Origin: Apostichopus japonicus
Lineage: Eukaryota > Echinodermata > Holothuroidea > Aspidochirotida > Stichopodidae
Direction of reading: 5' to 3'
Length of the DNA stretch: 64,000 nt
Assembly: GCF_037975245.1 (NCBI RefSeq)
Contig: NC_092578.1
Coordinates: 3,640,001 to 3,704,000 of the forward strand
Shown: piece by piece, positions 12,955-26,600 of the stretch
Layout: each line of letters starts with the position of its first letter
How positions within the stretch are numbered: position 1 is the first letter of the stretch
Translations under genes and position numbers: made by a program
Notes under the pieces: generated by a model
The model's database searches: none
The model's input: only the letters and a program-made list of their open reading frames with translations
What the model was told of the DNA's origin: nothing

Positions 12955-14905
12955 TTTGAACCGCGATGTGGCATCGATTTTCTACTTCCAGGTGAAAGAG
13001 CGGTTGGAATTAAAACAGAAGACTAACGAACAAATCGATGGACAGTTTTCATTTGATTTTCTTCACCTTGGCCAAAAATTTCACAGTTATAGACAAATTT
13101 GTCTATTTCTTTATTCCAGCGATGATATTGATTTTGACCAAACCTTGTCCCGATCACAAAATCAAAATATTATGATGCGTTATTGATTAAATAATATATG
13201 TGGTCGACGTTATAACTGTATTATTATAAACTCAGCGAGACAACCGCACCACAATGGTCTTGTTTAGGAGCGTCTTTAAACGTTCGTTCCACATGAAGCT
13301 CTCGTGATAGGTAATGAATTCCAATCAGTGAAAGATGACAAGCTCATCCTTAAGACATCCCAATCATATAAACACCGTGATCACTGTAAATGATTTAAGA
13401 ATCATAAAAAGAAACAATTCCCAACTATAGAGTTGAGTTTTTTAATACAAATATTCCATAATAAGACGTCACAGCTCTCTATCTTCCAGTAGGCATATTC
13501 AATAACATAACTTTCAAAAAACGAGAAATTTTTACTTGAATCTTGTCTTCAATTTTTGCTTAGATTTTCCAAATTTCCGGAGCAAATGTTATTGTATAAA
13601 ATCATTTCTCACATCACGAGATATCACGACAATATAACATCCGTGTTTGGATATGATTTACAGTTATGCACCGATTCAAATCCAAAAACAACCCGTTGTA
13701 ATAGTTGCAACTAAATATATAAAATTTAGAGGAAAGTAAAGAAAGCGAATTCTTTACAAAGAAAAACTTTTGATAAATAACTTATACTTTGATGTTTATC
13801 TCCCAGGAATTTACCTAAACCAAACTATGATCCTATTACATTCGTTCATCTTTTACTTAAATTACTAATATTTCAGGTGAAGATACGACCAGTAAAAATA
13901 GTTTTGGAAATTTGAGATGATTAAAAAAAAAACGGAGTTTTGTCTTTGAAGCATAAAGCTAGCTCACATTTTCATCATGGTTATGATTTATAGCCATAGA
14001 TAGGTAATTACTGTAATGTAATACCATGGAGCTATATTGCCACTACACAGATACACTGTCAGTTTCAACTCCCGAAGGAATAAATCTTAATATCCACTCA
14101 CGGTGGTAGAATGATAAATCACAAGTCTAGACTTGCCTGACTTACTTTCCGGTCCTTAGGTATTCATTTCCTTCCAAAACAAAATGTATCCCTTTGACTA
14201 AAATGTTCGGATATTATATTATGTTACCTATATGTTGATGCAAAAAGTCAAGAGGTAGCCCAGAGTGGGAGCTATACACGATACCAACTCCCCAATGAAA
14301 AATCCCAGTAAAGTCGTCAGTGTCTGTATAGCAACAACAAAAACTATAAACTTATCTTTTCCAGTTCGAAATGATCGTGTTCGTTATTTTCTTCTTCAAG
14401 AATAATTCACTAGAGTCTTCCTCAGTGTCATATTCAACTTGCTTTTATCTTTAAAATCAAGCTTCAAACAATTTTTTTCACTCGCTACAAAACCTGAATA
14501 GAAACAGAAAACCTTCGATTGGTCTTCAGACGATGTTTCTGTCAAAATATGAAAGATATCCCAGTTAAATTTTGCAGCTGATAGTATTATCCAGGGAGAG
14601 AACCTAAAATAACAAGCTTCAGTATAACCTTGTCTGATTTGCCGACCACTCCAATCACCATTAAACATCAGATAAACGGGTGGAAAAAGTCAGTCAAAAT
14701 CTTCTTATATATCCCCGTAACCGGCGATTCCAAAAAAACACTTCACTCCTCACTGACAGATGTTGGTGAGTAAGTAAGCGTTATATATGCCGTAGAACAG
14801 CCGGCTTTTAGTAATAATCTTCTACAGAGAAACATCTCTTCACGACTCATTTGAAATTAAACACTGACCTCAAACAAAGATCTGCTTCTTACAGTGATAT
14901 AGTTG
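12955..14905. other. 5' flank of GPCR and intergenic DNA
   Basis: AT-rich sequence upstream of the receptor ATG. No convincing TATA element or upstream exon could be chosen. A few words (TCCACTCACGGTGGTAGAATGATAAA at about 14094, cut here to its recognisable core CACGGTGG) recall the dispersed repeat at 14906. Confidence 0.4.
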
Positions 14906-15030
14906 TTACCATGCCTGGGCATGTGTAGTTAGCTCTATGGTTACCAAGAGATTTAAGTCGTCTGCTTAAACTTGCTTCAAGTCTGCGACCGATATTCATC
15001 CACAGTGGAAGATTAAATACTTATGTGTAA
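14906..15030 (+). repeat. dispersed repeat, copy A
   Basis: Shares a long co-linear stretch with 17069-17190: GTTACCATGC, then GTAGTTA.CTC, GTCGTCTGC, AAACTTG.TTCAA, and ATATTCATCCAC followed by GTGGA. The order and spacing are conserved with many substitutions, so the two are old copies of one repeat. Family not recognised. Confidence 0.7.
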
Positions 15031-17068
15031 GTATAGTGTGTTATTTATGCGATAAGCTTAGAGCATGATGACTTCGTCTATATATGACTGGTACTTTAGG
15101 TATAATACGCGGGGAAAAGCACGATATGTTTTGAATAATTTATTTGAAGATGTAGGTTATGAAGTCAGAGAAGATATTAGTTCAAAATAATGATTAAGAA
15201 CATATTTTATTTACAATATCACTAAAGAACCAAATATAAAAATGCAAATACTATTAAAATTTAATTTTAAAGTGCATGGCTTTTGCTATGAGTCTGACTG
15301 TCTCAAGATATGTATTAAATTTATTAACTTATGTAAAAAAATCTGTAAATTTTATTTCACTTATATCCGTTTTCGCATTGAGCTCTGATAAAGGCATACG
15401 TAACGCACTAGCTTATATTTTATTGAATATATTACGGAAAAATTAATGAGAAAAATTGAGTTTAATAACTATTCCATTTCTAAATGTGTCGTCTCTATAA
15501 ACTATGTAAAATATAAGTTGTGAATGCGCTTTCCTTGTAAAATTGGAAATGACATCAGCTTGTCAGTTTAAAACTTAATAATTTATGTTAATTGCATGCA
15601 TAATTGCACAAATGCGATACTAGAACAGATACCCAAAAAAATGTATAATCTACATTGATGGAGGTGTTTCGTTTTATAATGTCCTATATAAATTATCAAA
15701 CTCATCTTGTGACTAATATCCTCCGTTTGGAGAACAACAACCAAATAAGACAAGATATTTAATAAATTGTTATCAAACTGTGCCCTACAGGATGCTTTCC
15801 TTGTAATGAATCTAACAGACATATGCAATAAGCAGTGTGAGGTGAGTTATGTCGGTGTTTCCTTTCATGTTTAGATAGCGATAACAAGCATACCTATATC
15901 TACATCAAATCCTATGCCTGATGTTTGCCATCGAGAGACTTTTAAAACAATGTGCTAATACGTCACAAATGTATACATGTGTTTGTGTAATTCAATGTTC
16001 AGATAATGATCCCTGATGAGAAATCGCGTTTAACTTTCCATAAAACATTTTAGTTCACTCTGAAAAGTGGAAACTTGATATGAACGGCATTGAATCATAA
16101 CAAAACTTATACATGTATATTACTCGATTATACACATTTGAGAATCAAAAGAAATTTATAGTTTATTCATTAGTATTAGTAATCATTCATATTAATAATG
16201 CTGGTAAAATATTATCATTTTACGAACAGATAAACAACTGTACTGAAGACGACGAGAGATGTAACCTAATAATTTACACCAAAGATTTGCATAAGTTAAA
16301 GTTACTATGCGGACACCCATACAATTTGCGCCATATTAAGTACATTTGTTGTGTGTGATAATCTCATTGTAAATCTGTTGACATTTTTTGAAAAGTTCCT
16401 ATCGTTTACATGATATGCACATTTGAAGTTTTGATAAATCTGGAGAAACTCATTTAATATATGCAAACTATGACGTAGAGTGTAGAGTTCATCAACTTTT
16501 CTTATTTCAGGCCCTTAATTAGTTAACCTATTATAAGAAAAGCCCACATATATCATTAGAATAATGTGATGTTCCTCTTTTCAAAGAAGACAATAAATAT
16601 TTCCAAAATCGCCTTAGGCCACGAAACTGTGTTCAGTGTCCTTCAAACAAAGGTTGTGAAAACAAAGGAATAACTTAACAGAAAATTAAGCAGTCACTCC
16701 TTTCACATCATCAATGTGAATAATTAGCTAATGATTATTCATAAATATAACTTTAACTGAGAAAAGACTTGTATAATGGTCAATCTTAAATGGATTTTGA
16801 TGGGCGTTGCAGCTATTTTCATGATTTCTAATAGAGTGATTAGGACAATGTCGTCCATAGGTGTCCGTAGACACTTCATGAAAGAACATATCACAACAGC
16901 ATGATATCTACAACTGAACAAAATTTCTCTTATAGCTGTTTTTAGGTAGATTGTTTATGATGATAAAATATCATGATCGTGAAATTGATGAAAAAAAAAC
17001 GTTTAAATTCCATTTTCAAATTCTTAGTTCCAATTCAACAACAACGACCTCACGAAATTGATTAATCT
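15031..17068. other. intergenic, no gene recognised
   Basis: AT-rich. The open frame at 16113-16358 begins on an ATG and is 81 codons long, but its composition (Ile, Tyr, Asn, Lys) is what AT-rich DNA gives by chance and no motif is visible. Confidence 0.5.
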
Positions 17069-17190
17069 GTTACCATGCATAGCCACGAGTAGTTATCTCA
17101 TATAAACCAAAGAATGTCGTCTGCCAAACTTGGTTCAAAGTTTACCAACTATATTCATCCACGGTGGATGAACAATACATGTAATGTGCT
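17069..17190 (+). repeat. dispersed repeat, copy B
   Basis: Second copy of the repeat described at 14906-15030, same orientation, about 2.16 kb away. It retains GTTACCATGCATAG, TCGTCTGCCAAACTTGGTTC and ATATTCATCCACGGTGGATG. Confidence 0.7.
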
Positions 17191-18950
17191 ATTAGAATGC
17201 GAGATGAGAGAGTATAATGGCGTCGCACATATGTTTGGTTGTCCTTTAACTTATACGAGATAATAATTGGAATTTCTGATTAATTTTACATCAAACTACT
17301 GGAATAATGTTGTGACATCATGGCGACAACAAGTTCGTAAAAATATGCAATTTCGTTCTCTTTGTTTATTTCTTATTGTAACCCGTCGACGCAGCCAATA
17401 TTTACTACCTCGTCATGCCAGTGAAATTTATTCTCTTCTAGCGCCACGTTGTTCCATTCCTAAGTTAACCATTTTAAAAATATCACTGTCGGTCATGTAG
17501 TTTTTAACGAGCTTCATAATTTTTCAAAATCAACGTTAAGAAAAAACAATTTTATGTCCTTCTGATAACGTCTGTATTATATGTATTTGTATGCGGTGTT
17601 GAATTTCACCGCTCAATTCAAGCTAAAATAAAATGTGAATAAAATCACTCAAACTATTACACACTGCAAGCTCGTTTACTTGAATAGAAAAGAAAAGAAA
17701 CTGCTCAGAAAGATTTGAGATTAAGATATTAAATGATATCGCCTGAGGCAACATTTGGAAGGGGGGGGGGGAGAGATTTTTACGCACTGTGCCAGCCGCA
17801 AAAGTTACTCAAATTCTTTTATAAGGAGAGTTCGTCAACCGGATATTGTGTTTTATTCATATCATCTTCTGGTTTTTGAGCAGACTGTTGGGAATAAAGA
17901 AAAAAATCTTAAGTTGATCGGCAGTGTTTTCAGTAAAGTGGAAGTTTATTGAGCCGGGTTTAATGTAGTGTGATTCATAAACCAGTTAAGTGCACACAGA
18001 AATCGCCAGCACCAAGGCCGGATTACTTTAATCCTTTGAATAAAGAATAAAAGTAATAGAAGAATATCTATATAAGAGGACGTAGCTAAGAGTGATTCCA
18101 ACTGTCCCTAAAAATAATAGAAACGTACAAAAATTCTTACACTTATCTAGCGTCATACTTTCATTGTGTTACATTTTGTACTTTTCATTCCATGGCACTG
18201 CCAAGTATTTCTGACAAAGGACCCAGGGGGGCCGAAAATTCCAATATATTTTCTAAAACAGTACTCCTTATTTGTCAATTATGAGTCATATCTTATTTTT
18301 CTGCTTTTGTCTTATAATATGATTTTGTTATGTCATCGCCCTTTTCCTTGTAACCCATAGTTTGATGTACGAGAGCTTCTGAGTTACTTTAAAGTCTTTC
18401 CAGTAAAATTAATTAACTATTTCTTCACCTACAGCAAAGGCCCAGAGGGAAGGGGAAGACTGAAGAGTCTAACCTGTAGATGATAGAAGGGTTACTCCGC
18501 TAGTAAGGAGGTTATTCGGTCCTCGTGTAAATATCTCGAAGAGGAGATGGGTTAGAGTCAAAACAATCAAATAGTACATCAAGGTTTAGCGGGAAATTTA
18601 ATATGGAAAGCGAAAAATGAGGTCAATCGATTAACACCATAGGAAAAACTACGGAAAGATTCAGCGGACCACTAAAGAATACATTGATTGGTGAGATACA
18701 ATAGGGTTACCCTAAGGGGATAAATGCAATCAAGACAATCAGAATAAAATCATTATTACCTTCAGCTATGAACTATAATATATAGCCTATATATTTATAT
18801 ATATATGTTTTCAATGAATATTGAAAAGATACCAGAAATATAGTTAACTCAAATGTCATATTGTATGTGTTATAGTTAAATGTCGAAAAATGACTGCAAA
18901 ACTACAAATGGAAATGGAGAAGGAAGACACCAACGTTATCATACACACAC
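17191..18950. other. intergenic, no gene recognised
   Basis: AT-rich, with a G run at about 17762-17771 and no coding motif. Short open frames here show no hydrophobic periodicity or conserved residues. Confidence 0.5.
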
Positions 18951-19991
<1,041 letters not shown>

Positions 19992-20566
19992 CAGTGGCGT
20001 TCCCGAAGGTGGATCCAGCTGGCCATGCCATTACTCCCCACCTCCCACCGTTGGTTGGGAGAAAATGATTCTGGCAGGGTGTGGGAACTTTTTTGCATTC
20101 AGCCCAGTACTACACTTTAGAATACATCATTTGTCTAAACTTTCTTCTTTCTTCTGGAGAAGAACTACTACAACCCCTACACGGGAGTTGCCTTCAAGAC
20201 CCCTACTTTATGAAAATCCTTGCTTCACCTCTGGTGCTCCTATGAACGTTCAGTCCTCTATCTAAATCAGTCGGGTGATTTTAAATTCATTTTTGTTTAC
20301 TGCAACAACCTTGTGTGTAGAATTACCTTTAGATGTAATTTACATATTTAACTTGTACATAGCTTATAGGCTATATGTATGCCTTAGAATGCCCCAAATT
20401 GATGTCGAGTTTTAGATAGAGGACCTCCAGACACGTTTAGATGGGATTCGAGTTCAATGACCACTCCTTTTTAACATCCTTTTTTTGCCTATCGTCCTTC
20501 CATGAAGGTTCACACCTCTAACCTAAATTAGTCAGGGAGTCATTTATAATTCTGCGTACGCCACTG
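19992..20566. mobile_element. possible decayed hAT-like element
   Basis: Begins CAGTGGCGTTCC and ends GCGTACGCCACTG, so the terminal CAGTGGCGT is inverted at both ends, like the termini of the two elements at 37726 and 57891. The flanking octamers (TGTTAAGT and AGTAAAAC) agree only partly, so a target-site duplication is not demonstrated. Inside are two related segments with GGTTCA/CCTCTA.CTAAAT words. No coding capacity is seen. Confidence 0.5.
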
Positions 20567-23055
20567 AGTAAAACTTATATTTTATTGGTAGTAGCAGAAT
20601 CTTCTGTAGTGTTACAAAATAGTTCTTAATTGTCTGTATAGCTTTATGTAATCTTATTCATTAATACATTGACGTATAATACGACGATGTAAAACTATTA
20701 TTCCGTTATTAGTTGAACATTGAACAAACTGGATAAGGACTAATTTGTTTGTATTGATATGTGTCATCATGACATCACATCGTTACAGATCACCCATCCC
20801 CTCCCCTCCTCCCCTCCCTTCCCCTCACACCCACCCCCCCCCCTTCACACACATTTAAAAGCATATTCCGGTTGCAGACATACCGTAATTAAGACATTTT
20901 TTATAGAAGAGAAACAGTCTTCCACAGTGAGTTTAAAAAACTAATCTCAATATCTTGTCCCCAACTCTAGATATGTTTCTGTTGATGTTAACTATTTCAC
21001 AAGATAAACCCTTCCCTTACTCCAGGATTTAGATTATATAGTATGACGTTGTGTGACGTCATCATCACAGATGTTCTTCGAAAACGTTACTTTCCTACTA
21101 TACTATTGTCGTTGATGTATCCTTGAGGATAGGATAAATTATTTTTCTTATCGTCATTAAGAATTTCATAATCATGCACTTGATTCGTCAAATTAATATT
21201 TTCCTTAGTAGAGAAAAGATTCTTGTTGCATTAAGAGAAAACCACTTACAGCTCATCTACCACGACAACGTCACCGTTGCGATAGACGCATTCGTAAAAA
21301 TTTCAGCAAACTTTACAAATCTCGACGATCATATAAAATGCTTCTAGGATGAGATTTTCGACCAAAGGATGAAGAAGACAAATTTCAGCAAAACAATTCA
21401 GCCAACGGAACATCCCTCTCACATACCTCATGAAATTTAAACATCTTTCCATTTCATACCACACCTTCCAGAGACGAGACGTTGGAAAACAAGAACAGTC
21501 GTAGCCTTCTAGCAATCAGTCCTTATGTTTAACATATCTTGGTTATTACCTGGCAATTTTGAACACCTGTATATACCCCAACCAAACCACGGTTCCCTTT
21601 AGGCCGAAATGATTTATACCTTATACATGCCTTTACTTGGAATATTAAGAACAGGGACTTATTCTTCGAGGAAATGTAAGTTTTAATCAATATGTGTCTC
21701 TAAGTGCTAGATTCGCGTCGGAAGACATTTTTCATCCCCTCAGGGCTTATCGCTACAAATGTAAGAGCTTAAAAGGGAATGCACTTATAACTAATGTGTT
21801 AAATGTGATTTTAGGTGGGACACGTATTTAAATTATTTAAAAGAGAAAATAGTAATATATAAGAAAGCCATACGTGGTCTCATGTCTTGTTTTCCTACAG
21901 TGATGAAAAACAAGGTAACCGGAGGGAAGACATTTAAAAGATGCAGAAATTAGCGAGACAAACCGTTCTTGTTTAACAATCATTTCCTTCCTCGCGTGCA
22001 TATATATATATATATACATTCGTTCATTGAACACTAGTTTTCCTACTAGATTCATATAATGAATAAAACATTAATCCAATTTTAAATCAACATAAATTTA
22101 TATTTTAAAATAGATAAATGCCGTCCATTTTAAAGATAACGTAAAAGCGACAAGCAAAATAACATGTAAATGTTATTCAGGCAATGAATACCTGAAGACC
22201 GTTTTCGCACCTTTGTTGTTTTTATATATATTTTTTTATTGTATTTATTGATGGAATTTGTGATAAATTAAACACAAAGATTGATATCAACAAGTCCAAA
22301 CATAAGCTGTCAACGCTCTGCCTCCCCATCAGAAGCTCCTGAGGGAGATTTATGCAGAACAGTCAGAGAGGACAGGAGTTGTCGGTCAGTAACAAAGAAT
22401 GGAGGCTGCCTTTGTAGATCTCACACCAAAGAAATGGTCACACATGCTCTACAAATTACCATATCTTTGGGGATTTTGAAAAGAAAGTAATATTAGTTAA
22501 CAGTATAAAGACGGACGTATTATCTGCTGATCAATTTGTCTTAAAGCTACACAGTATAGTGTGCAGAATGATATATTTCCGTCACTGCGCTGTGTACACA
22601 GTTATAATACATATATAGGCATACAGCGCATGTGTGACATACGGTACCCTGTACGTAACTTTCACTGTGCGATGTTATCGATTTAATGCCTTCACAGAAA
22701 ACTTCGATCAAAGTAGATCATATAATACTAGTGTGCCCACTGATATGTCTAAACCAATTCCAAACATATCTTCATACATTTCCGAAAAGGTTCGGGTAAC
22801 TTTTTGAAATGGAATATCTTAGTTGCAACGAATGGATGCAGACATTTTGGTAACCTCGAAGTGAAGGTATCTATGGTGATGACATAACTTTTCCGACCAA
22901 TCATGAGCGACTATTTACATACAATTGCAAACCTGCCTGGGGAAGAAAATTCCCGAACCGGGCTGGCTTGTGTTACTTATGTGTCAATGTGATGAAGTTT
23001 GTGCACAGTTTGCCTTGAATGAAGATATCCCATCCAGTCTATTAACTTGGCGATC
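20567..23055. other. intergenic, no gene recognised
   Basis: AT-rich, with a C-rich stretch at about 20800-20852. At about 22309-22390 one plus frame reads a charged peptide around LPPHQKLLREIYAEQSERTG, which looks more protein-like than its neighbours. It is interrupted by TAA and has no identifiable family, so it is not called. Confidence 0.4.
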
Positions 23056-23606
23056 CATGAGACCCGTCAACTCTCCCGGTTTTACCGGGAGACTCCCGGT
23101 TTTTACCCGAATCTCCGGCCTCCCGGTTTCATATTCGATTCTCCCGGTTTTTTAGGTCTCATCACTTGCGACATTTCTGAAAATAGCCAACAATTAGTCC
23201 TATGCTCAGTAATTTCTCACAGTAACGCTGAACAGGAAAGGCTATTCAGTGTAGTTCACAAGAACAAGACAGACAGTCGGTCAAGTCTCAAGCTTGATGG
23301 GACTCTATCTAGCATACTAGCCATGAAGTCACAGTACCCAGAGACCACTGTTCCCTGTTTCAAATGGAAGCCTACTAAAGACACCCTGTAGAAAGCGAAG
23401 CGAGCTGCTGTAAACCACAACAAGAAACACTGAATGGATGATTCTCTCATTGTATTGCATAAGTAGACTATACTTATTTAGGAGTATTTATATCATTTCA
23501 GTTGAAAATTACCAACCTCCTATTTTCCCCTTGTTCTCCCTATTTTTTGGCCCTGAAAAATGTTATTCTACCTATTTTGGGGTCAAACAGGTTGACAGGT
23601 CTGATG
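23056..23606 (+). mobile_element. internally deleted hAT element
   Basis: Imperfect inverted ends: CATGAGACCCGTCAAC at the left and, read from the right, CATCAGACCTGTCAAC (14 of 16 match). The left end carries repeated CTCCCGGTTTT words, including a perfect 9-bp-arm hairpin at 23072-23092 (TCTCCCGGT, TTT, ACCGGGAGA). The interior keeps the end of a hAT transposase gene (see 23218). No perfect 8-bp target-site duplication is visible, so the copy is old. Confidence 0.65.
23218..23391 (+). pseudogene. hAT transposase C-terminal (hATC) remnant
   Basis: One plus frame reads HSNAEQERLFSVV, then NKTDSRSSL and DGTLSSILAMK, ending at TAG/TGA-region codons near 23391. This is the typical hAT-family dimerisation segment: SNA-x-E-R-x-F-S, then an RSSL block, then a hydrophobic helix. 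The catalytic RNase-H-like core and N-terminal zinc finger are absent, and the frame has no proper start. The gene is a remnant that cannot transpose on its own. Confidence 0.8.
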
Positions 23607-26600
23607 TACTAACCAATAACGGGGCTTCTTCACATTCGTAATTCAGATATCAGGTATAATGCAGGTCAATTCTCCGCACTTTCGATGATTCACTCCAAAA
23701 TTAAGTAAAATGAGAGCAAGCATCGCTTTCCTATTTCTTTATTTTTTTATCCACAGAACACCGAATCCGATATTTTATATATACACAGTAATTTCGTTAA
23801 ATTGGAAAGATAAAACCTACGATTTACCTAATTTATACTGCTAACTGGAAAACAAAGACCTAATTCAATTTGTAAGCAAATATCTTTGGAAGAAAAACAA
23901 CCAAAAATATTTACCGACCAGAAGCCAAAAAAATTGCTTTATCCTAAACAAAATACGTATACGTTTTCATCAGCGTGGTTCTAATTTGAAATAGTGGCGC
24001 ACTGCCAGAATAGTAAGTGCACCTGATGTTGCCACATGGGGAATCTACCAGTGATGTATGGATGTACGTTCGTTAGGGATTCGATTTAACCATCATGATG
24101 GAGTATAAAATGTAAAGAAATTCTCAGTTATTTCACCAAAATCAATGACTTTAGTCGAGTCGAAGAAATCTCTCGAAAATTATTGGACATAATTGGACCT
24201 TAAAATAAAGTAACTCGTTAGAACTCTGAATAGCAACTGTCTTGATTACAATACACAGAACAGGCTTTCTGTAAACTCAATTTCTTTCTTCGACAGTTTG
24301 TTAATGCATTGGAGCAAGCAATTGCAACACGAATGTAAATAAGGGCGAACATGCGCAACACAATTTGATTTAGTTGATCCCAAATTGCGTTGCTAGAATT
24401 CTTGGAACCAAAGCAATTAAATTATCCGTTAAATAACATCATACCGCTAGCGCATCTAAGCCTCATATTGAACCAATCTCTCGAGATTTCAGTGTATTGG
24501 TTCCTCATTTCTTTGGCCTATTTTCACATATTTAATGTTGTTACCTACATTATCATTACAAACATTTGTCGTAATGGACGTGGTTTACAGAAAGGTGGCA
24601 CTATGTCCTTAATGTAACAATAACTTATTGTCGGTGTACATTAGATGGCGCTATTAATGATTATACGGTGTCTGTTGCCGATTTGCGTAACCATAAAATA
24701 AATTACATTAAAACATTTAATCTCGGAATACTGTATTAATCTATGTATTCATGTCTTAGCTTTTTTTGGTAATTTCCAGACAAAAGATATGAACCTCACA
24801 ACTATAGCAATCAATGTAAGGTCGGTTGGATGAAATTAATTTCATTTCTCAATGACAGAAAATATTTGACGTTAAAAATTGAATGCTCGTTCTTAAAACT
24901 TTGAACATAGGTGACAATTATTTGTTATTGTAGTGAATTTGGTTAAAATATTTATTAACCTTTAATCCATATATTCGAAGCACACTCATGCATTATTTCA
25001 TTTTCTATTGTTCCCTCAATCCATCGAGCGCCTGTCCGCGGGATATTACGACTAGATTTAATTTACCTCCAAATATTTCGGACATATCTCTGTCTGTTCA
25101 TTTGACCGATGATCCATCTTCACGGTCTGTTACCTTGCACGGTCAATTAACATGTAATGTGTATTAAATAATAACAATTGCCTGATTCCGTCATAAATTT
25201 TAATTAAAAAGTGGAGGCATTCACTGGTGTCTTCAGTATACAGTTATTAATTCACGGTTGTATATGAAAAGTGATGAATTGGTCCAGGCGTATATTGAAG
25301 ATGACATAGCAAGTATACTAACACAAATACATAGGTAACTACCATTTACACTTAAGCTTGACTAGATCAGTTGGTCAATTGCACCCAAATTTTATTCCTG
25401 TTATTTAACCATCTGATCCAGTTTATATGCAGTAGACCCTTGAGTCTTTACACGGGATAATTACATTAAAATGTAAGCATCAATAGTTGAAATGTGAAAT
25501 AATCCATTTCCAAACCTGTCTGTAAAGCTAGGATTTGTAAGAGAGTTGACATGTGGTAACAACAATTAAGGAATTATATCGCTTGCGTGATAGGCATATG
25601 TCCAGTCATTGAACAACAACAACAACAAAAAACCCGCTTGATTCCAAATTTAAACAAGATTTAATCCTTTTCATGTATTAGTACATTACTATTACAGTTT
25701 TTTGTTATTAGCAACTCTCACCAATAATTAATAAAAGGAAAAGATTTAATTTGAGAGGAAATTACTTTAGAAGATGTATATCTCGGTTTTGAAATGCTGC
25801 TGTCATGCGTGTCAATTCTAGTATTACCGTTGAGCATGCCAGTTATACTGTTTCAATATACTGCCCTCTATTTTGCCATGTTCAAACCAACGCCATACCG
25901 GAGATCTTGGGTCAACACCGTAACGACTAGACTAGTTGACGAATGTAATTACTGTCTGTTAGGTATTCGTTTACGGCCATGTTGTGTCTAGTTTATCACA
26001 ATATCTGCAGGGCATATATCAGTTACAACATTTTTTCTCTCAGTGATTTATAAAGTGGGTTGGATGATCTCATCCTTTTCCATGTTACAATAGTGAGCAG
26101 CAATAACATCTGATTCATGTTGTGTGAATGTCAGTGTGCCATGCAAACGCACTGCTGTATGTGTATGTACGCATTTGTTGTGTTTTGCCACTGAGAACTT
26201 GAACAAAGGAATCCCAAGTCCTCAGATGTCATTTGCAAAGAATCACCATGTCCTCTGAAGAATTATATTGTTAATGGGTATTGTTAAGGTTAGGGTTCGT
26301 GGATTTTGAACAATGGAAAAGAAGAGAATGGGGTCCTCAATCTGAACGTTAAACACACCAGTGCGTGTGTGTGGTTGTGGGGGTGTTTAACTTGTTTTTC
26401 GTTCGTTCGTCCAAGTTATGCGCGTTATTTGTTACATATTTCAAACTGACCCCAAACAACCTCTAACCAGGATCATGTTTCGCATGTATTCCGTAAATAA
26501 GATAGTCATGTGACCTCACTTGGGGTATGACATCATCATGATCACATGACTATTTCGTGGCCAGGCTCTTCCTTGGATTTTTTTTCTTAGAAATATCAAA

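Noticed and set aside
22309-22390. Charged, protein-like peptide in one plus frame
   Set aside because: Interrupted by a stop within 30 codons, with no recognisable family. A single short exon cannot be supported by eye.
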